The translations under genes and the position numbers were made by a program. From Lycium barbarum (Eukaryota; Streptophyta; Magnoliopsida; Solanales; Solanaceae): 64,000 nucleotides of DNA. Every line of letters begins with the position of its first letter. The first letter of the stretch is position 1. The DNA lies in assembly GCF_019175385.1 (NCBI RefSeq), contig NC_083344.1:6114965-6178964 (forward strand), in the 5' to 3' direction. Below the pieces are notes generated by a model. That model was not told the origin of the DNA and ran no database searches. It worked only from the letters and a program-made list of their open reading frames with translations. This document shows positions 45,950 to 56,970 of this stretch, piece after piece.

Positions 45950-47232
45950 CATCCTACCCAGGCTGATAATTATTTGACTCCGGACAGAGCTGTTCTTGTG
46001 GCTGCCCTTATGTCGAGGTATAAGATCAACTTTGGCAGACTGGTGGCAGCAATCTCCGGGAGAGAGCCACCCAACCAGCCACTTCCCTCATTCATCCATG
46101 TTTGCTTACGCTCTTATGCTTGCGCGAGGGACCACAACCCCTTCCCTTTATCGATCACAGTGTGATCGCCAAGAGTATCTATAACATCACAAAGGGGAGG
46201 GATGATATGTTGAGTCAGGGTTCAATGCCATCTGCCTCGTCTTCTGATGTGCCGGAGGGGCCAACGGGATCAGATGTTTTACCCTTGGCTATCATGGGTG
46301 CTGAGGAAACTGCTGCGGGTCGGCCCACAGATTCTGAGGCTCCGCCGGCTGATGATGCTACACAGCCCATTCCAGCTCCAGCCGCACCTACTTTGGGTGG
46401 TCCTACCTCTTCCACTGGAGCAAGCCCAGCACCGGCTCAGCCCATACCGGGAGTCCCACCCGAACTTGAGAAAAAAATTATTTTTAACAGGGAGAATTTT
46501 GGGGCAGTGGTCCTGCAAGCAGATCGAACAGATAGGCAGGTCAAGAAGCTCATGACTGAGCTGAAATTGTACACAAAAAGATCTATTGATGCAGCGTTGC
46601 AGCCAATAAAAGAACAGATGGCTGATGACCACCTATGGATCCACTCTCGGATAGATGGTATTGAGAACAGAATGACGAAGCTGAATAGGACACACCCTGC
46701 TGTGGAGTAGGGCACTATTCGGAGTGAGTTGCGGACTGTCAAGGATGATGTGCAGAAATTGAAGGCACATGAAGTGGCTGTTGTGACAGACCAGATTCCA
46801 AAAGTGCACACAGAGTTGGTACGAAGCTTATACCAGCCGGTTCAGAGTCTACTTAGGGATGATGAGATCGAGGACACGGTTGAGGAGGAGTAAGACGAGG
46901 AGTTGGAAGAGGATACCCACTCTTTGGCTAAAGGGAAGCGCAGGAGAGCCACGCCAGATGATGAAAACCTTGAGCCCATTCTCCAGAGTCTTGATCCATT
47001 TGCTGCTTTGCCCCCACAGAATGAGGAGGAGGAGCGGCGAACTTTGAAGAAGCTCCGACATGAGTCCCGATTGAGTTCTGACACCACTGAAGCTACTTCT
47101 AGCTCAGCCCATCCCATTGAGCCGGCTCACCATCCTTCTCCCCCACCCACTGAGACTGGGACTTCTAGTGTTGGCCAGCCTGATACCACCATTGCTCCAC
47201 CTCATGATGCTGCCGCAGATCCAAGCGCCTAG
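45950..47232 (+). pseudogene. Athila ORF2, 3' part (broken)
   Basis: Continues the ORF2 domain (YLTPDRAVLVAALMSRYKI, then in a shifted frame DHSVIAKSIYNITKGRDDM). A Pro/Ala/Ser-rich linker follows, then a charged helical stretch suggestive of coiled coil (LQADRTDRQVKKLMTELKL) and an acidic tail with KGKRRRATPDDENL. Frameshift near 46150 and stops at about 46708 and 46891 disable it. A hydrophobic frame follows (about 47290-47490), but it is TTG/ATT low-complexity DNA and not clearly translated. Confidence 0.7.
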
Positions 47233-47239
47233 TGCGCTC

Positions 47240-48935
47240 CAGGGAGCCCCTCCGTTCTTTTGATGGATTATATAGATGCCTTGAGGGAAATGCATGTTTC
47301 TAAGTTGGGGGTGTGGGTAATTGCTGTTTTTGATGATATTGTTTGTATTGCTTTGGTATATTGGATATTGGTTGTTATTGTTTTTGTTTTTGTGGGTATT
47401 TTATCCCAAATTGTGATAGTAAGTATGTGTTTAGGACAATTGTTATTATTGTTGTTTTTGTTGGTATTGTTTTTATTATTAAGTATGTGTTAGGACCCTC
47501 TTCGACTGTTCTTTGCCATGTGTTCTTTTCCCGAAGAATGTTATTTTTATGTTGAACCTGGAATGTTTAGGATGTTTAGTTAAGAGTAAAGTAATGATGA
47601 CTTAAGTGGTGGTGGTCCGTGTTTCTAGCATATATAAAAGTGGTTTTTACAAGTCAATGATATCCCTCCGAAAAATAATTTGTGATGTACATCAAGAATG
47701 AGTTGTTGATATTGACATGTATGGTTCTTTTAATGACATTGCAAATAAAGGGTGTCCATGTATGTGAAATCTTCAAACGGAAGTGAAGTCAGAGTATTTA
47801 AACAATCCTTATGCCATTGTGTTGTGAGTTCTTAGTTTCTATTTGTGTATGATGCGTGTAATCTAGAACTTGCCCGGTTGGTTGTGCATGAATTCTAAGG
47901 AGAGTTTGATTATGAAGTGATCTTAGGCTTTCTTTGTATTGACTCCAAAGGCTGTTTATCTTAAATGAGCCTAGCCCGTACAGAAAATGATCCCTAGTCT
48001 CCCATTTTGAGCCTATAGACTTTTTCTTTGATTAGCCGTGAACTAACCTCCTTCCCTTCTGTGAATAAACCCATTTGGCACCAAGTCCCTCCTTGACACA
48101 GAAGAATGACAAATGAGGCTAAAATCCTAAGTTGGGGTGATAAGTGAAAGATGCGAAAAATGAGGCTAAAAGCCTAAGTTGGGGGTGACAAGTGAAAGAT
48201 GCGGAAAATAAGGCTAAAGGCCTGTTGGGGGTGATCGTGAGTATTACGGGGCATGATTCAGTGTGGATATATATATATACACTTATGAAAAAAAAATAGA
48301 TATATAAGTTCTAAATAAATCCACGCTGAAGCTGTAGGGGCAGAAATAAAAGGAAGAAAGGCGAATAAAGTCAAAAAGAAGTGTCAAGGAGGGTGAGTCA
48401 CCACTATCCAAATATTCATCCTACCCGTCCCTAAGCCAATGTTACAAGCCTAAAAAGTCGTAATGTGATCACAATCAAACTGTTCAAAGTTGAAGGCATA
48501 GAAATTAAAGGCAAGCCTATGGTATGTGCACGCATGGTATGCAAATTTCTTTGTGAGTGTGAGTGTCCTTCTGTCTCTTTAGTCTTCTGTCCCATTTATT
48601 TTGTAAATGTGTGTTGGGACATTCTTTGGTCTATGTGAGGGCGTAAGGATTGTAGATTGCAAAGTAACTGGCTTTCGGAAAGTTGAAATTCATGTGCATA
48701 GAGACTCTCATACTATGATTGTGTCATTAATTGAGGTTGCATAGTGAATTTCAATTTTTCTGAAATGTGCGTCTTGTGTCACAAATAGGAGATGGATAAG
48801 AGCCCAAATATTTTTCTTGGATTGAAGAGTCTGTGCTAGAAACACATGCCAAAACCACTGTAGTCATTCATATGTTGCTAGATGTCGTGTGTTAGTAGTG
48901 AGTCTTATTGTAGTTGCTTGAGGACAAGCAAAAGC
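47240..48935. other. Athila 3' untranslated region
   Basis: No gene. Contains short repeated units with AAAGATGCGAAAAATGAGGC and CTAAGTTGGGGGTGA (about 48110-48230), each including a polypurine-tract-like TTGGGGGTGA. Confidence 0.6.
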
Positions 48936-48950
48936 TTAAGTTGGGGGTGT
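48935..48950 (+). other. Athila polypurine tract region
   Basis: AAGTTGGGGGTGT directly before the 3' LTR. Confidence 0.65.
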
Positions 48951-50378
48951 TGATGTGCCGTGAATTTTGGCACATTTTATGCCTTTGTAACTAGAAGTGT
49001 TGCTTGTTTTTAAGTGTTTTTACATCGTTTCTTATGTTATTTTTGTGTTTTATAGGGTTGGTTGAATAAGGATCAGAAATGATAAGAAATGCTGAAAAAA
49101 TGGACAACTTGGAGTTAAAAGACGGTCCGTAACTCATGTTACGGGCCGTAACGTGATTCGTATCAGAGAGGATATGTGCCGCTATAAAGGACGGTCTGTA
49201 ACGTGTACCGTAAGCTGAGGAAAATTTCCAGAAAGTTGCCCAAGTAGTGTCACAGGTTACGCCCCAGAAGGACGGTCAGTAGCTTAGGTTACGGGGCATA
49301 ACGTCATGGCGTAACACATTGGCCACTGAAGACTGAGGCCATGATCCGCTGGGAGATACGGACCGTAACCTGTGTTACGGTCCGTCGCATAGTGGCCGTG
49401 ACATCAAGCTGACAAAGGACGGACCGTAACTTGTGTTACGGTCCGTAATGATGCCGCGTAAGGGTGTTTTTGTCCAGAAACTTGGCGCGATTTTTGGCCC
49501 TATAAATACTTAAAATAGGGTTTTAATTCAGAATTCTGATTTTTCTTGGAGAGCTTAACTTTAAGTCTTGAATATTTGAAGTGGTTGGAGCTTTTAAAGC
49601 AACAACTTCACTTCCATTCCTTATTGTATTAGCATCGTAAGTATATTATGTTAACTCTTAAGCTTTCTTTGTTAACCAAAATGATGAGTAGCTAATTTTA
49701 ATACTAAGGTTGTGGATCCCATGATAGGTATTATGTGAATGGGTTTCTACTATTGATATATGCATAATGGTTGTTAGTATTTATTCTATCTTTGTGCGTT
49801 AGCGATAGGTACTGATTGCAAGTATTAGCCTAAGCCATTATACTAACTTTTCTTGGAAAAGAGAGTTAGTATTGGTAAGATTGAATAACAATGACTCGGG
49901 GCGTTAACCCTCGTTTAATAGACTAACTTAGGGATAAGAACAAGTATAAATTGGCATTATTGGTCGCTCTTCGATTTCAACTCTTTTATATTTGGAAAAA
50001 TTATAAAGAGGAAATACGGCCTAACTGTTGGGAAACATTAGGAAGTCCTTAAGAGATCAAGTGCATATTCTTAGGACAACCATTAGAAATATATCACATT
50101 GAAACCTGAAGCATAATATCTAATCAAAATGGAGAACACAACCTTGGTCTCTTTCTCTCGCATTAAATACAATTCAAGTCAAAGTATTCAATTACATTAC
50201 TCAACAATTATTTGAAACTGTCCGGAATAGGATTAAAGCCTTTAAAGAATAGTATTTCATACAATTAGTATCCTTTTCTCTCCATATTCCCTGTGGGATT
50301 CGACCCTAACCTTGTTTAGGTTACTATATTTGACAACGTCCGCTTTACGCCATTAATAGGTGTAATTTGAGCGTATCA
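48951..50378 (+). repeat. Athila 3' LTR
   Basis: Length 1428 bp. Relative to the 5' LTR it lost one palindrome unit near 49190 and has an additional ~60-bp palindrome unit (about 49385-49446). Same TATA (49500-49508) and ends. Confidence 0.93.
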
Positions 50379-50383
50379 GTAGG

Positions 50384-50395
50384 GGAAGGGGAAAT
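50384..50395 (-). mobile_element. SINE middle piece (second of three)
   Basis: Twelve bases (GGAAGGGGAAAT) between the Athila and the copia element. They match the centre of the uninterrupted SINE near 13705. Confidence 0.75.
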
Positions 50396-50699
50396 TGTTG
50401 AAGATAAGGATCCTGATATACAGGATATACATCCTGATATACAGGATATACCGGATATACACGATATACATTAGTGGTTGTTATCCAATTTGTAGTTGTA
50501 CTCAAATTCTTGCATGTATCTAGTTGTGTCATGATAAGGCTTAGGTAGTATTGTTTGTATTAGAATAGAACTCATGTATTTCAAGTGTAGTAGGCTAAGG
50601 TCTCTATGTATCTTCACTCCTATAAATGGAGCACATGTACTCGACTATTCTCATCATCAATAACAAAGTATTCTCTCTGAGTAGCTTGAGATTTCTACG
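50396..50699 (+). repeat. 5' LTR of the nested copia element
   Basis: Starts TGTTGAAGATAAGG. It ends TTTCTACG (CA expected; last base changed) before the PBS. Near the start it has GATATACA-type repeats (50411-50470). Confidence 0.85.
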
Positions 50700-50776
50700 T
50701 GGTATCAGAGCATTAGAACTCTTCTCGCTGCTTAAGTTGTAAAACCTTGAATCTGCCCTCTCTCTATCCACTCTCA

Positions 50777-51694
50777 ATGGCTCCAAACATACCTACGACT
50801 AATACCCTCTTAACTTCATCACTGCACCACCTTATTGCCTCTTGTTCCATCAACCTTAAACCAACAAAATACTTGATATGGAGGACACAGATGTTGCAAC
50901 TTATTCAAGTGATGAGATTGACATATCTCATCAAGGAAGATGCAACAGCACCATCATCTGTGAAAGAAACTGGAAAAGCTGCTGAAATCAGTTCTGGAGA
51001 AACTATAGACAGTAGCAGTAATGAAGATTGGGAGGAGAAAGATGTTTTGCTTAGGAGTTCGATTTTAGGAACTCTGACAAAAGAAAGTATGTACATTATA
51101 GTAGGATGCAATACTGCTAAAGAGATGTGGGAGTGTTTGGAGGAAGACTATCTCCAAGCAACCAAAGATAAGGAGTTTCAACTTAAACAACAGTTGCAAA
51201 ATGTTAAGTTGGGAACCAAACAGGTTGATGAGTACATTAAAGAGTTCAAAGGCATCTGTGATGGACTTGCAGCCATACACAAGCCTGTTGATGAAGACAG
51301 CAAATTGATCAATTTTGCTAGAGGATTAGGCCTGAAGTACAAGACCTTCAGAACTGTCATGTTAGGTAAGGCACCCTATCCTACTCTAAATCAATTTGTC
51401 AATGCACTCAGGGGATTTGACATGAGAGAGGATGAAGAAGAAGTGCCTCAACAGAACTTTAACATGGCATTCTCTGCTCAAAGAGGTAGAGGCAGAGGAA
51501 ACTACACTCAACGAGGCAGAGGAAACAACAACTTCAACTCAAAGGGAAGAGGTTTCAGGCCTGCTGGCCAAGGAAACAATAATCAAAATAATCAGACCAA
51601 CTCAGGTGGAACTCAGAACAAAGGGAAAAGTGTTTCTGAGTCATGCCAGATTTGTGGTAGAAACAACCACACTGCTTTAAAGTGTTTTTACTAG
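50777..51694 (+). pseudogene. Copia gag, ends in TAG before protease
   Basis: ATG at 50777 (MAPNIPTTN). Gag helices KYLIWRTQMLQLIQVM, CNTAKEMWECLEEDYLQATK and VDEYIKEFKGICDGLAA; an Arg/Gly/Asn-rich tail (QRGRGRGNYTQRGRGN); and a CCHC zinc knuckle CQICGRNNHTALKC. A TAG (51692-51694) right after the knuckle stops the frame, which continues into protease on the other side. The frame is otherwise intact, so a gag could still be made. Confidence 0.8.
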
Positions 51695-53110
51695 TGGGAT
51701 TACTCATATCAAGCAACAGATAAGTTGCCACAAGCACTGAGTGCTATGAATCTGCAGAACCCAACCAATACAGATGATGCAATGTATATAGACTCAGGTG
51801 CAACTAGTCATTTGACTAATAACTCAAGTAATCTGTCTGAACTTAAGAGTTATGATGGTTCTGATAAGATTATTGTTGGAAATGGTTCTAAGTTAGATAT
51901 TATTCATATTGGAAACACAGTTAGAGCAGGACTGAAACTAAAGAAAGTTCTTGTAGTACCTAAGATCAATAAGAACTTACTTTCAGTCAGTAAAATTGCA
52001 AAGGATAATTCATGCACTCTTGAATTTGATGAGTCTCATTTTGTTGTTAAGGACAAGAAGACAAGGAGTCTACTGGCTAAAGGAACTAAAAAGAAAGGCC
52101 TATATGCATTGGAGGATAACAACTTATGTGCCTTAACTGCAACACAAGACTGGAAGAAATCAGACACTATTTGGCATACTAGATTAGGACATCCTAGTTT
52201 AAAGTCTTTACAAATTTTGAGTAGAAATAGTTGCATTGATGTTAGTAGTTGGAATAAAGTGCCTAGTGTTTGTTCTAGTTGTCAGTTGGGAAAGAGTTGT
52301 AAACTACCATTTGGTTTGAGAAATAAAATTGAGAAAGAACCTTTGTTAAAAATTCATTATGATCTGTGGGGTCCTGCTCCAGTTGAGTCATCTCAGCATA
52401 TGAGATATTATGTGGTGTTTGTGGATGATCATACAAGATATTCATGGGTTTATCCTTTGAGAAAGAAATCAGAATTTTTTGGCATTTTTCTCAAATTCCA
52501 GAAAATGGTAGAAAGGCAGTTTTCAAAGGTCATAAAAAATTTTCAGTGTGATGGAGGTGGTGAGTTCATAAAAACTGAATTCATCAAACATTTAGAAGAT
52601 TGTGGCATCATTAGACATATTTCTTACCTTAACACACCAGAACAAAATGGAATTGCTAAACGAAAACACAAGCATATAGTTAAAACTGGACTAACTTTAC
52701 TATTTCATGCCAAGTTGCCTTTGTTCCTATGGGTAGAAGCATTCTTGACAGCAGTATTTCTCATAAATAGATTGCCTTCATTAGTATTGAAAATGGAAAC
52801 ACCTTTTCTTAAGTTGTTTGGTGCTCAACCTGACTATAACAGTCTAAAGGTGTTTAGATGTAGGTGTTTTCCATACCTAAAGGGTAGTACAAAGTTCAGT
52901 CCAAAAACTTATCCTTGTGTATTCATAGGTTACAACAGTTTGCATAAGGGATATAGATGCTATCATCCTTCTACAAGAAGAGTATATGTGTCTAGGCATG
53001 TGATATTTGATGAGTCTCTACTGCCTTATGTCCACTCAGATCCAAGGCAGGCAACACCTGATGTTTCAACACCCTTAGCCACTTTTACTGAATTTTTCTC
53101 TAAGCTATAG
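51695..53110 (+). pseudogene. Copia protease and integrase, catalytic Glu lost
   Basis: Protease active site YIDSGATSHLTN (about 51787-51822). Integrase finger HTRLGHPSLKSLQ and CSSCQLGKSCKLPF. Core Asp residues in HYDLWGP and QCDGGGEF. The third catalytic residue should be Glu in the QNGxAERKxxH motif; here it reads QNGIAKRKHKH, a Glu-to-Lys change. GYRCYHPSTRRVYVSRHVIF marks the end of integrase. The protein frame stays open for 460 codons but would be inactive for integration. Confidence 0.85.
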
Positions 53111-53128
53111 GTATAAAATTCAGGAGAA

Positions 53129-55217
53129 GTGCTGCCTAGTGATCATGATGATCATGGTGATAATGACCTTGCAACTACTGATGGTATCACTTCAAGGGAA
53201 GTAGTACCTACTGATGGTGCAACTACTGATGACACTCAACATGACATATTGCAGTTTACTCAGGCAGCTGAAGATGTTACAACAACTAATCTTGATCATG
53301 CTTCAAATGCAGAAGTTCTAGATGATCATAATGACTCTGATGATCACTTTGAGTCTGTTGATCACTCTGATGATCCCATTGAGTCAAGTGCAGCACATGA
53401 AAATAATGTTTCTGTATATAATCCTCAAGGTATACAGTTGGAAGTGGATTTCTCAAAGTGGTTTAATCTTGCTAGTCAACATCAAGAAGTACCAAGTGCT
53501 GATCCAGATCATGCCTTAGACTCAACCAATACAGCTCCAACAGTGTCAGTTGCAGATCCTACAACTGATGGTGAACAAGGCTATCACATAGTGACAAGGT
53601 ACAAGTCTAAGCATGTCCCTATAACACATGTTTCTCTTACTTCTAGAAGAATAGAGACATACAAGGAACCAACAAATATTAAGCAAGCTTTGAAGAGTCC
53701 ACACTGGCTTCAAGCAATGCAAGAGGAGATTGATGCCTTGCATAAAAAAAAAAGACTTGGATACTGGTACCTAAAACAGTAGGGATGAACATAGTTGGCT
53801 CAAAATGGGTGTTCAAAACCAAGTTGAAGGCAGATGGAACCATAGACAGACATAAAGCAAGACTAGTTGCTAGAGGTTTTTCTCAGCTTGAAGGAATTGA
53901 CTTTGAGGAAACTTTTAGTCCTGTGATTAAAGCCACTACCATAAGAGTTGTGTTGTCAGTTGCAATCAGCTCAAATTGGCAGATCAAACAGCTAGATGTC
54001 AAAAATGGCTTCCTACGTGGTCATTTACAAGAAGAAGTGTATATGAGCCAACCTCCAGGATTCATTGATCTCAGGTATCCCAATCATGTATGTTTCCTAA
54101 AGAAAGCATTGTATGGCCTCAAACAGGCACCTAGAGCCTGGTTTGACAATTCAGCCTACATTTACTTCATCTAGGATTCTTTTGCAGCAAGGCAGACTCT
54201 TCTTTGTTTATACTACATTGCAAAAGAGGCACAATTTTGCTTTTGTTGTATGTAGATGATATCATAATAACAGGAAGTAATTCTGAGCATGTCTCAGAGA
54301 TTATCATCACACTAGGCAAAGAGTTTGCAATGAAGGATCTTGGCCCTCTTCATTTCTTCTTAGGCATTGAAGTCAAACAGTTCTCAGGAGGAATTCACTT
54401 GAGTCAAAGCAAGTATGCTGCTGAACTTCTGCATAAGACTGACATGACCCTGGACAAAGCAGTACATACACCCCTAGCTCCGAAGCATGGATTACAAAAA
54501 GCTACAGGCAGTCTTGTTGATGTCTCCTTGTATAGAAGCATTGTTGGGAGTCTGCAGTATTTAACACTCACCAGGCCTGATATCACTCATGCAGTCAACT
54601 TGGCTAGTCAGTTTATGTAGAGTCCAAATAGTGAGCATCTTCTAGGTGTCAAAAGAATCCTCAGATATGTCAAAGGAACTCTGCAGCATGGTCTCAGGAT
54701 TATCTCACAGTCTTCTTACAGGTTATATGGTTATTCAGATGCAGATTGGGGAGGTTGTCCAACTACTAGGAGATCAACTACAGGCTACAACATCTATCTT
54801 GGAGCAAACTGCATTATTTGGGCATCCAAGAAGCAATCTACAGTAGCAAGATCAAGTGCTGAAGCTGAATATAGAGCATTAGCATCTACTGCAGCTGAGA
54901 TGACATGGATCACCTACATTCTTCATGATATTGGCGTGTACATTAAAAGAGTTCCTATATTGTACTGTGATAACTTAAGTGCTCTATATATGACTGTTAA
55001 TCCTGTGATGCATGCAAGGACTAAACATGTTGAAATGGACTACCACTTTGTTAGGGAAAAGGTGGCTAGAGGACAATTGCTAACACAGTTTGTAAGATCA
55101 AAGGATCAGCTAGCTGATATACACACTAAGGCCTTGACAAAGCAAGTGTTTACTGGTTTCAGAAGCAAGCTAGGAGTGGCAGTTCCTCCACCCACTAGCA
55201 CAAAGTATTCCCTCTGA
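53129..55217 (+). pseudogene. Copia reverse transcriptase and RNase H (broken)
   Basis: A long acidic linker (53129-53580, many D and H), then RT starting HWLQAMQEEIDAL; a stop near 53780; [55 protein letters not shown]; frameshift near 54165; LLYVDDIIITGSN (active site), DLGPLHFFLGIEV; TAG at 54618-54620; RNase H from about 54730, with ILYCDNLSALYMTVNPVMHARTKHVEMDYHFVREKV. RT would copy the RNA, but at least three lesions disable it. Confidence 0.85.
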
Positions 55218-55236
55218 GTAGCTTGAGATTTCTACA
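55200..55236 (+). repeat. Truncated 3' LTR (last 37 bp)
   Basis: ACAAAGTATTC to TTTCTACA matches the last 37 bases of the 5' LTR. It joins directly to pol sequence, so the PPT and about 265 bp of LTR are missing. Confidence 0.9.
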
Positions 55237-55241
55237 GAAAT

Positions 55242-55330
55242 GAGGGAGGGGATTACAATGTGGGGACTCGAACCCTCACCAACAAGGTGAAAGTTCAGGT
55301 AGTCAACCAACTGAGCTACTAGATCCCTAC
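55242..55330 (-). mobile_element. SINE 5' part with tRNA-like promoter (third of three)
   Basis: The minus strand starts GTAGGGATCTAGTAGCTCAG; A-box TAGCTCAGTTGG and B-box GGTTCGAGTCC are both recognisable, the internal RNA polymerase III promoter of tRNA-derived SINEs. The right target duplication CATATGATGACTG (55331-55343) follows. Confidence 0.88.
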
Positions 55331-55343
55331 CATATGATGACTG

Positions 55344-55890
55344 TTGGGGTGGAAACGTGGAGATTATTTTTCTCCTAATAAGAGCTTTTTTTCTTTTGGT
55401 GTTTTATATTCTTCCTTTTTCTGGTCACTCGAACAATATAGATGTTTCATTCTTTGGCTTTAAGAAATCCGGAATGGTTCATATGTACTTAAGTTTTACC
55501 TATTATTAATTGGTTCAAATGTTTCCGGTTGGGACGCCTCAATGTTCAAAAGATTATAATTGAGCTAATAATTCGTCAATAATAGTTGTACTTTAGGATA
55601 ACAGTGGCGTTGTTCAAAAATTTAGTAGTAACAATACAATTTTGATATGATGATTAGTGTGCGTGCATATATTTTAATATGACGAGATCAATTTGTGTGC
55701 ACTTCGATTATTCCACTAGTCAATTGCTATCTCACACCATCGATACAAATATGAAGTTATTTTATTCATCAATACATAAACATATATTGGATCACTAACT
55801 ATATATACCCCGGGAACTCTTAATATATTTACCTACTCTTAACGGGCAAAGCGAGCCCCTCTATTATGAATTAAAGAATTTAGAATCAAT
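55344..55890. other. Intergenic, no gene recognised
   Basis: AT-rich. No coding signal. Confidence 0.4.
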
Positions 55891-55895
55891 CAAAT

Positions 55896-55933
55896 CTCCC
55901 CCAGGATCGAACCTACGACCAATCGGTTAACAG
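55896..55933 (-). pseudogene. 3' half of a plastid-like tRNA-Asn(GUU), truncated
   Basis: The minus strand reads CTGTTAACCGATTGGTCG, continues through TAGGTTCGATCCT and ends GGGGGAG. This is what I remember of the anticodon arm (GTT), variable loop and T arm of chloroplast trnN-GUU. The 5' half and part of the acceptor stem are absent, so it is not a working tRNA gene. It could be a plastid DNA scrap or part of an unknown tRNA-derived repeat. Confidence 0.5.
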
Positions 55934-56102
55934 TGGACCCGTGCGTAAAATTCTAAGCTTCCAGCTTCGGCTAAGAAAATTAAAATATATACTAGGTAAT
56001 TAGCCGATAATAAACACAAGATTAGACTTTTTGCTTCATATAATACTAATCAATACGCTTTTCTATAATTCCATAAAATTCCAATACAAAAGACTCATAC
56101 AC

Positions 56103-56127
56103 TGCATGCAAAAAGCTTTTGCATGCA
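56103..56127. other. Perfect hairpin with RY motifs in the protease 3' region
   Basis: TGCATGCAAAA, then AGC, then TTTTGCATGCA: 11-bp perfect arms, each with an RY element (CATGCA). It lies about 72 bases after the protease stop. Confidence 0.7.
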
Positions 56128-56198
56128 CGACGACCACTATCTTCTTTCAATTCTTAATGCAACATAAAGTAAAATATAGAATACTTCCTTAGGGACTA

Positions 56199-56929
56199 TC
56201 ATATCATTGGATAAGAAGACAACTTATAGATGTCACAATGACCTCCAGGATTCCCAGTATCTCTTATAATTTTCATATATCCATTTTCCCCCCAAGTAGT
56301 TCCCCATGAATTCTTCAACAACCAATATTTTTGACCCTCCTCATCAGTTCCATACCCTATTGCCGTAACTGCATGGTTAATTTGGTCCGCACAGCTTCCA
56401 TGATAAGTTCCTCCTGCGTAAAATTGGAACTCTTGGCTATCACTAGCAGCAATTCCAATTGACACTGGTTGTTTAGTTACGGCTTGTAACAATGCTGTTT
56501 CACTTGCAGGCACAACTTGATAGCTGCTTATTTTTACTGCTGGTGTTAGTTCTTGGCTCCTGCATGTGTATTGTTGACTTTTGTATGGATAATCTGATTC
56601 AGTTGAAATTCCACCATTTTCTATAATGAAATCAAATGCATTGGTCATAGTGCCGCCGCCACAACCATTGTTTCGGGTGGTGCAATCGACAAGTTCTTGC
56701 TCAGATAGTTCAATCTTTTGGCCTGTTGCAATTTTGTAGGCTCCTTCTAGTGCTCCAACGGCAGAAAACGCCCAACAACATCCTAACATGGAAAAGTAGC
56801 ATGCTAATATCAAAATTTATAGAAGAATTGAATAAATGCGAGCTAGGGTATGCAGTCGCGAATCTAATATGTAGAGTCAGTGAATTATGTTTATGTTTTA
56901 CTTTTTTCTCTTTTGCAGACACACAAACA

Positions 56930-56970
<41 letters not shown>

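Larger units (their letters stand above)
26050..50378 (+). mobile_element. Athila-type Ty3/gypsy retrotransposon, with a nested chromovirus
   Basis: LTRs 26050-27433 and 48951-50378 begin TGATGTGCCG and end GAGCGTATCA, with target duplication GTAGG (26045-26049, 50379-50383). The tRNA-Asp-type PBS follows the 5' LTR. Order is gag-protease-RT-RNase H-integrase, then a separate ORF2, which with the PBS fits Athila. ORF2 is split by a chromovirus (35771-45944). Without it the element is about 14.1 kb. All ORFs are broken, so it is not autonomous. By eye its LTRs differ more than those of the inserted element, in agreement with the order of insertion. Confidence 0.93.
50396..55236 (+). mobile_element. 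Ty1/copia retrotransposon (Ale/Retrofit-like) with a truncated 3' LTR
   Basis: 5' LTR 50396-50699, PBS TGGTATCAGAGC at 50700-50711, then gag, protease, integrase, RT and RNase H in copia order. The 3' LTR is cut to its last 37 bases (55200-55236). The target duplication GAAAT is intact (50391-50395, 55237-55241), so the loss was internal. The clade is a guess from the short LTR and motifs. Several frames are broken. Confidence 0.9.

Noticed and set aside
47260..47555. Membrane protein (many L, V, I) after Athila ORF2
   Set aside because: The hydrophobic residues come from a TTG/ATT low-complexity tract, in a frame different from ORF2, with stops soon after. It could only be an env-like transmembrane part if intact copies show it.
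55242..55330. A working tRNA gene
   Set aside because: A- and B-box are present but there is no complete cloverleaf, and a tail and target duplications show it is a SINE.
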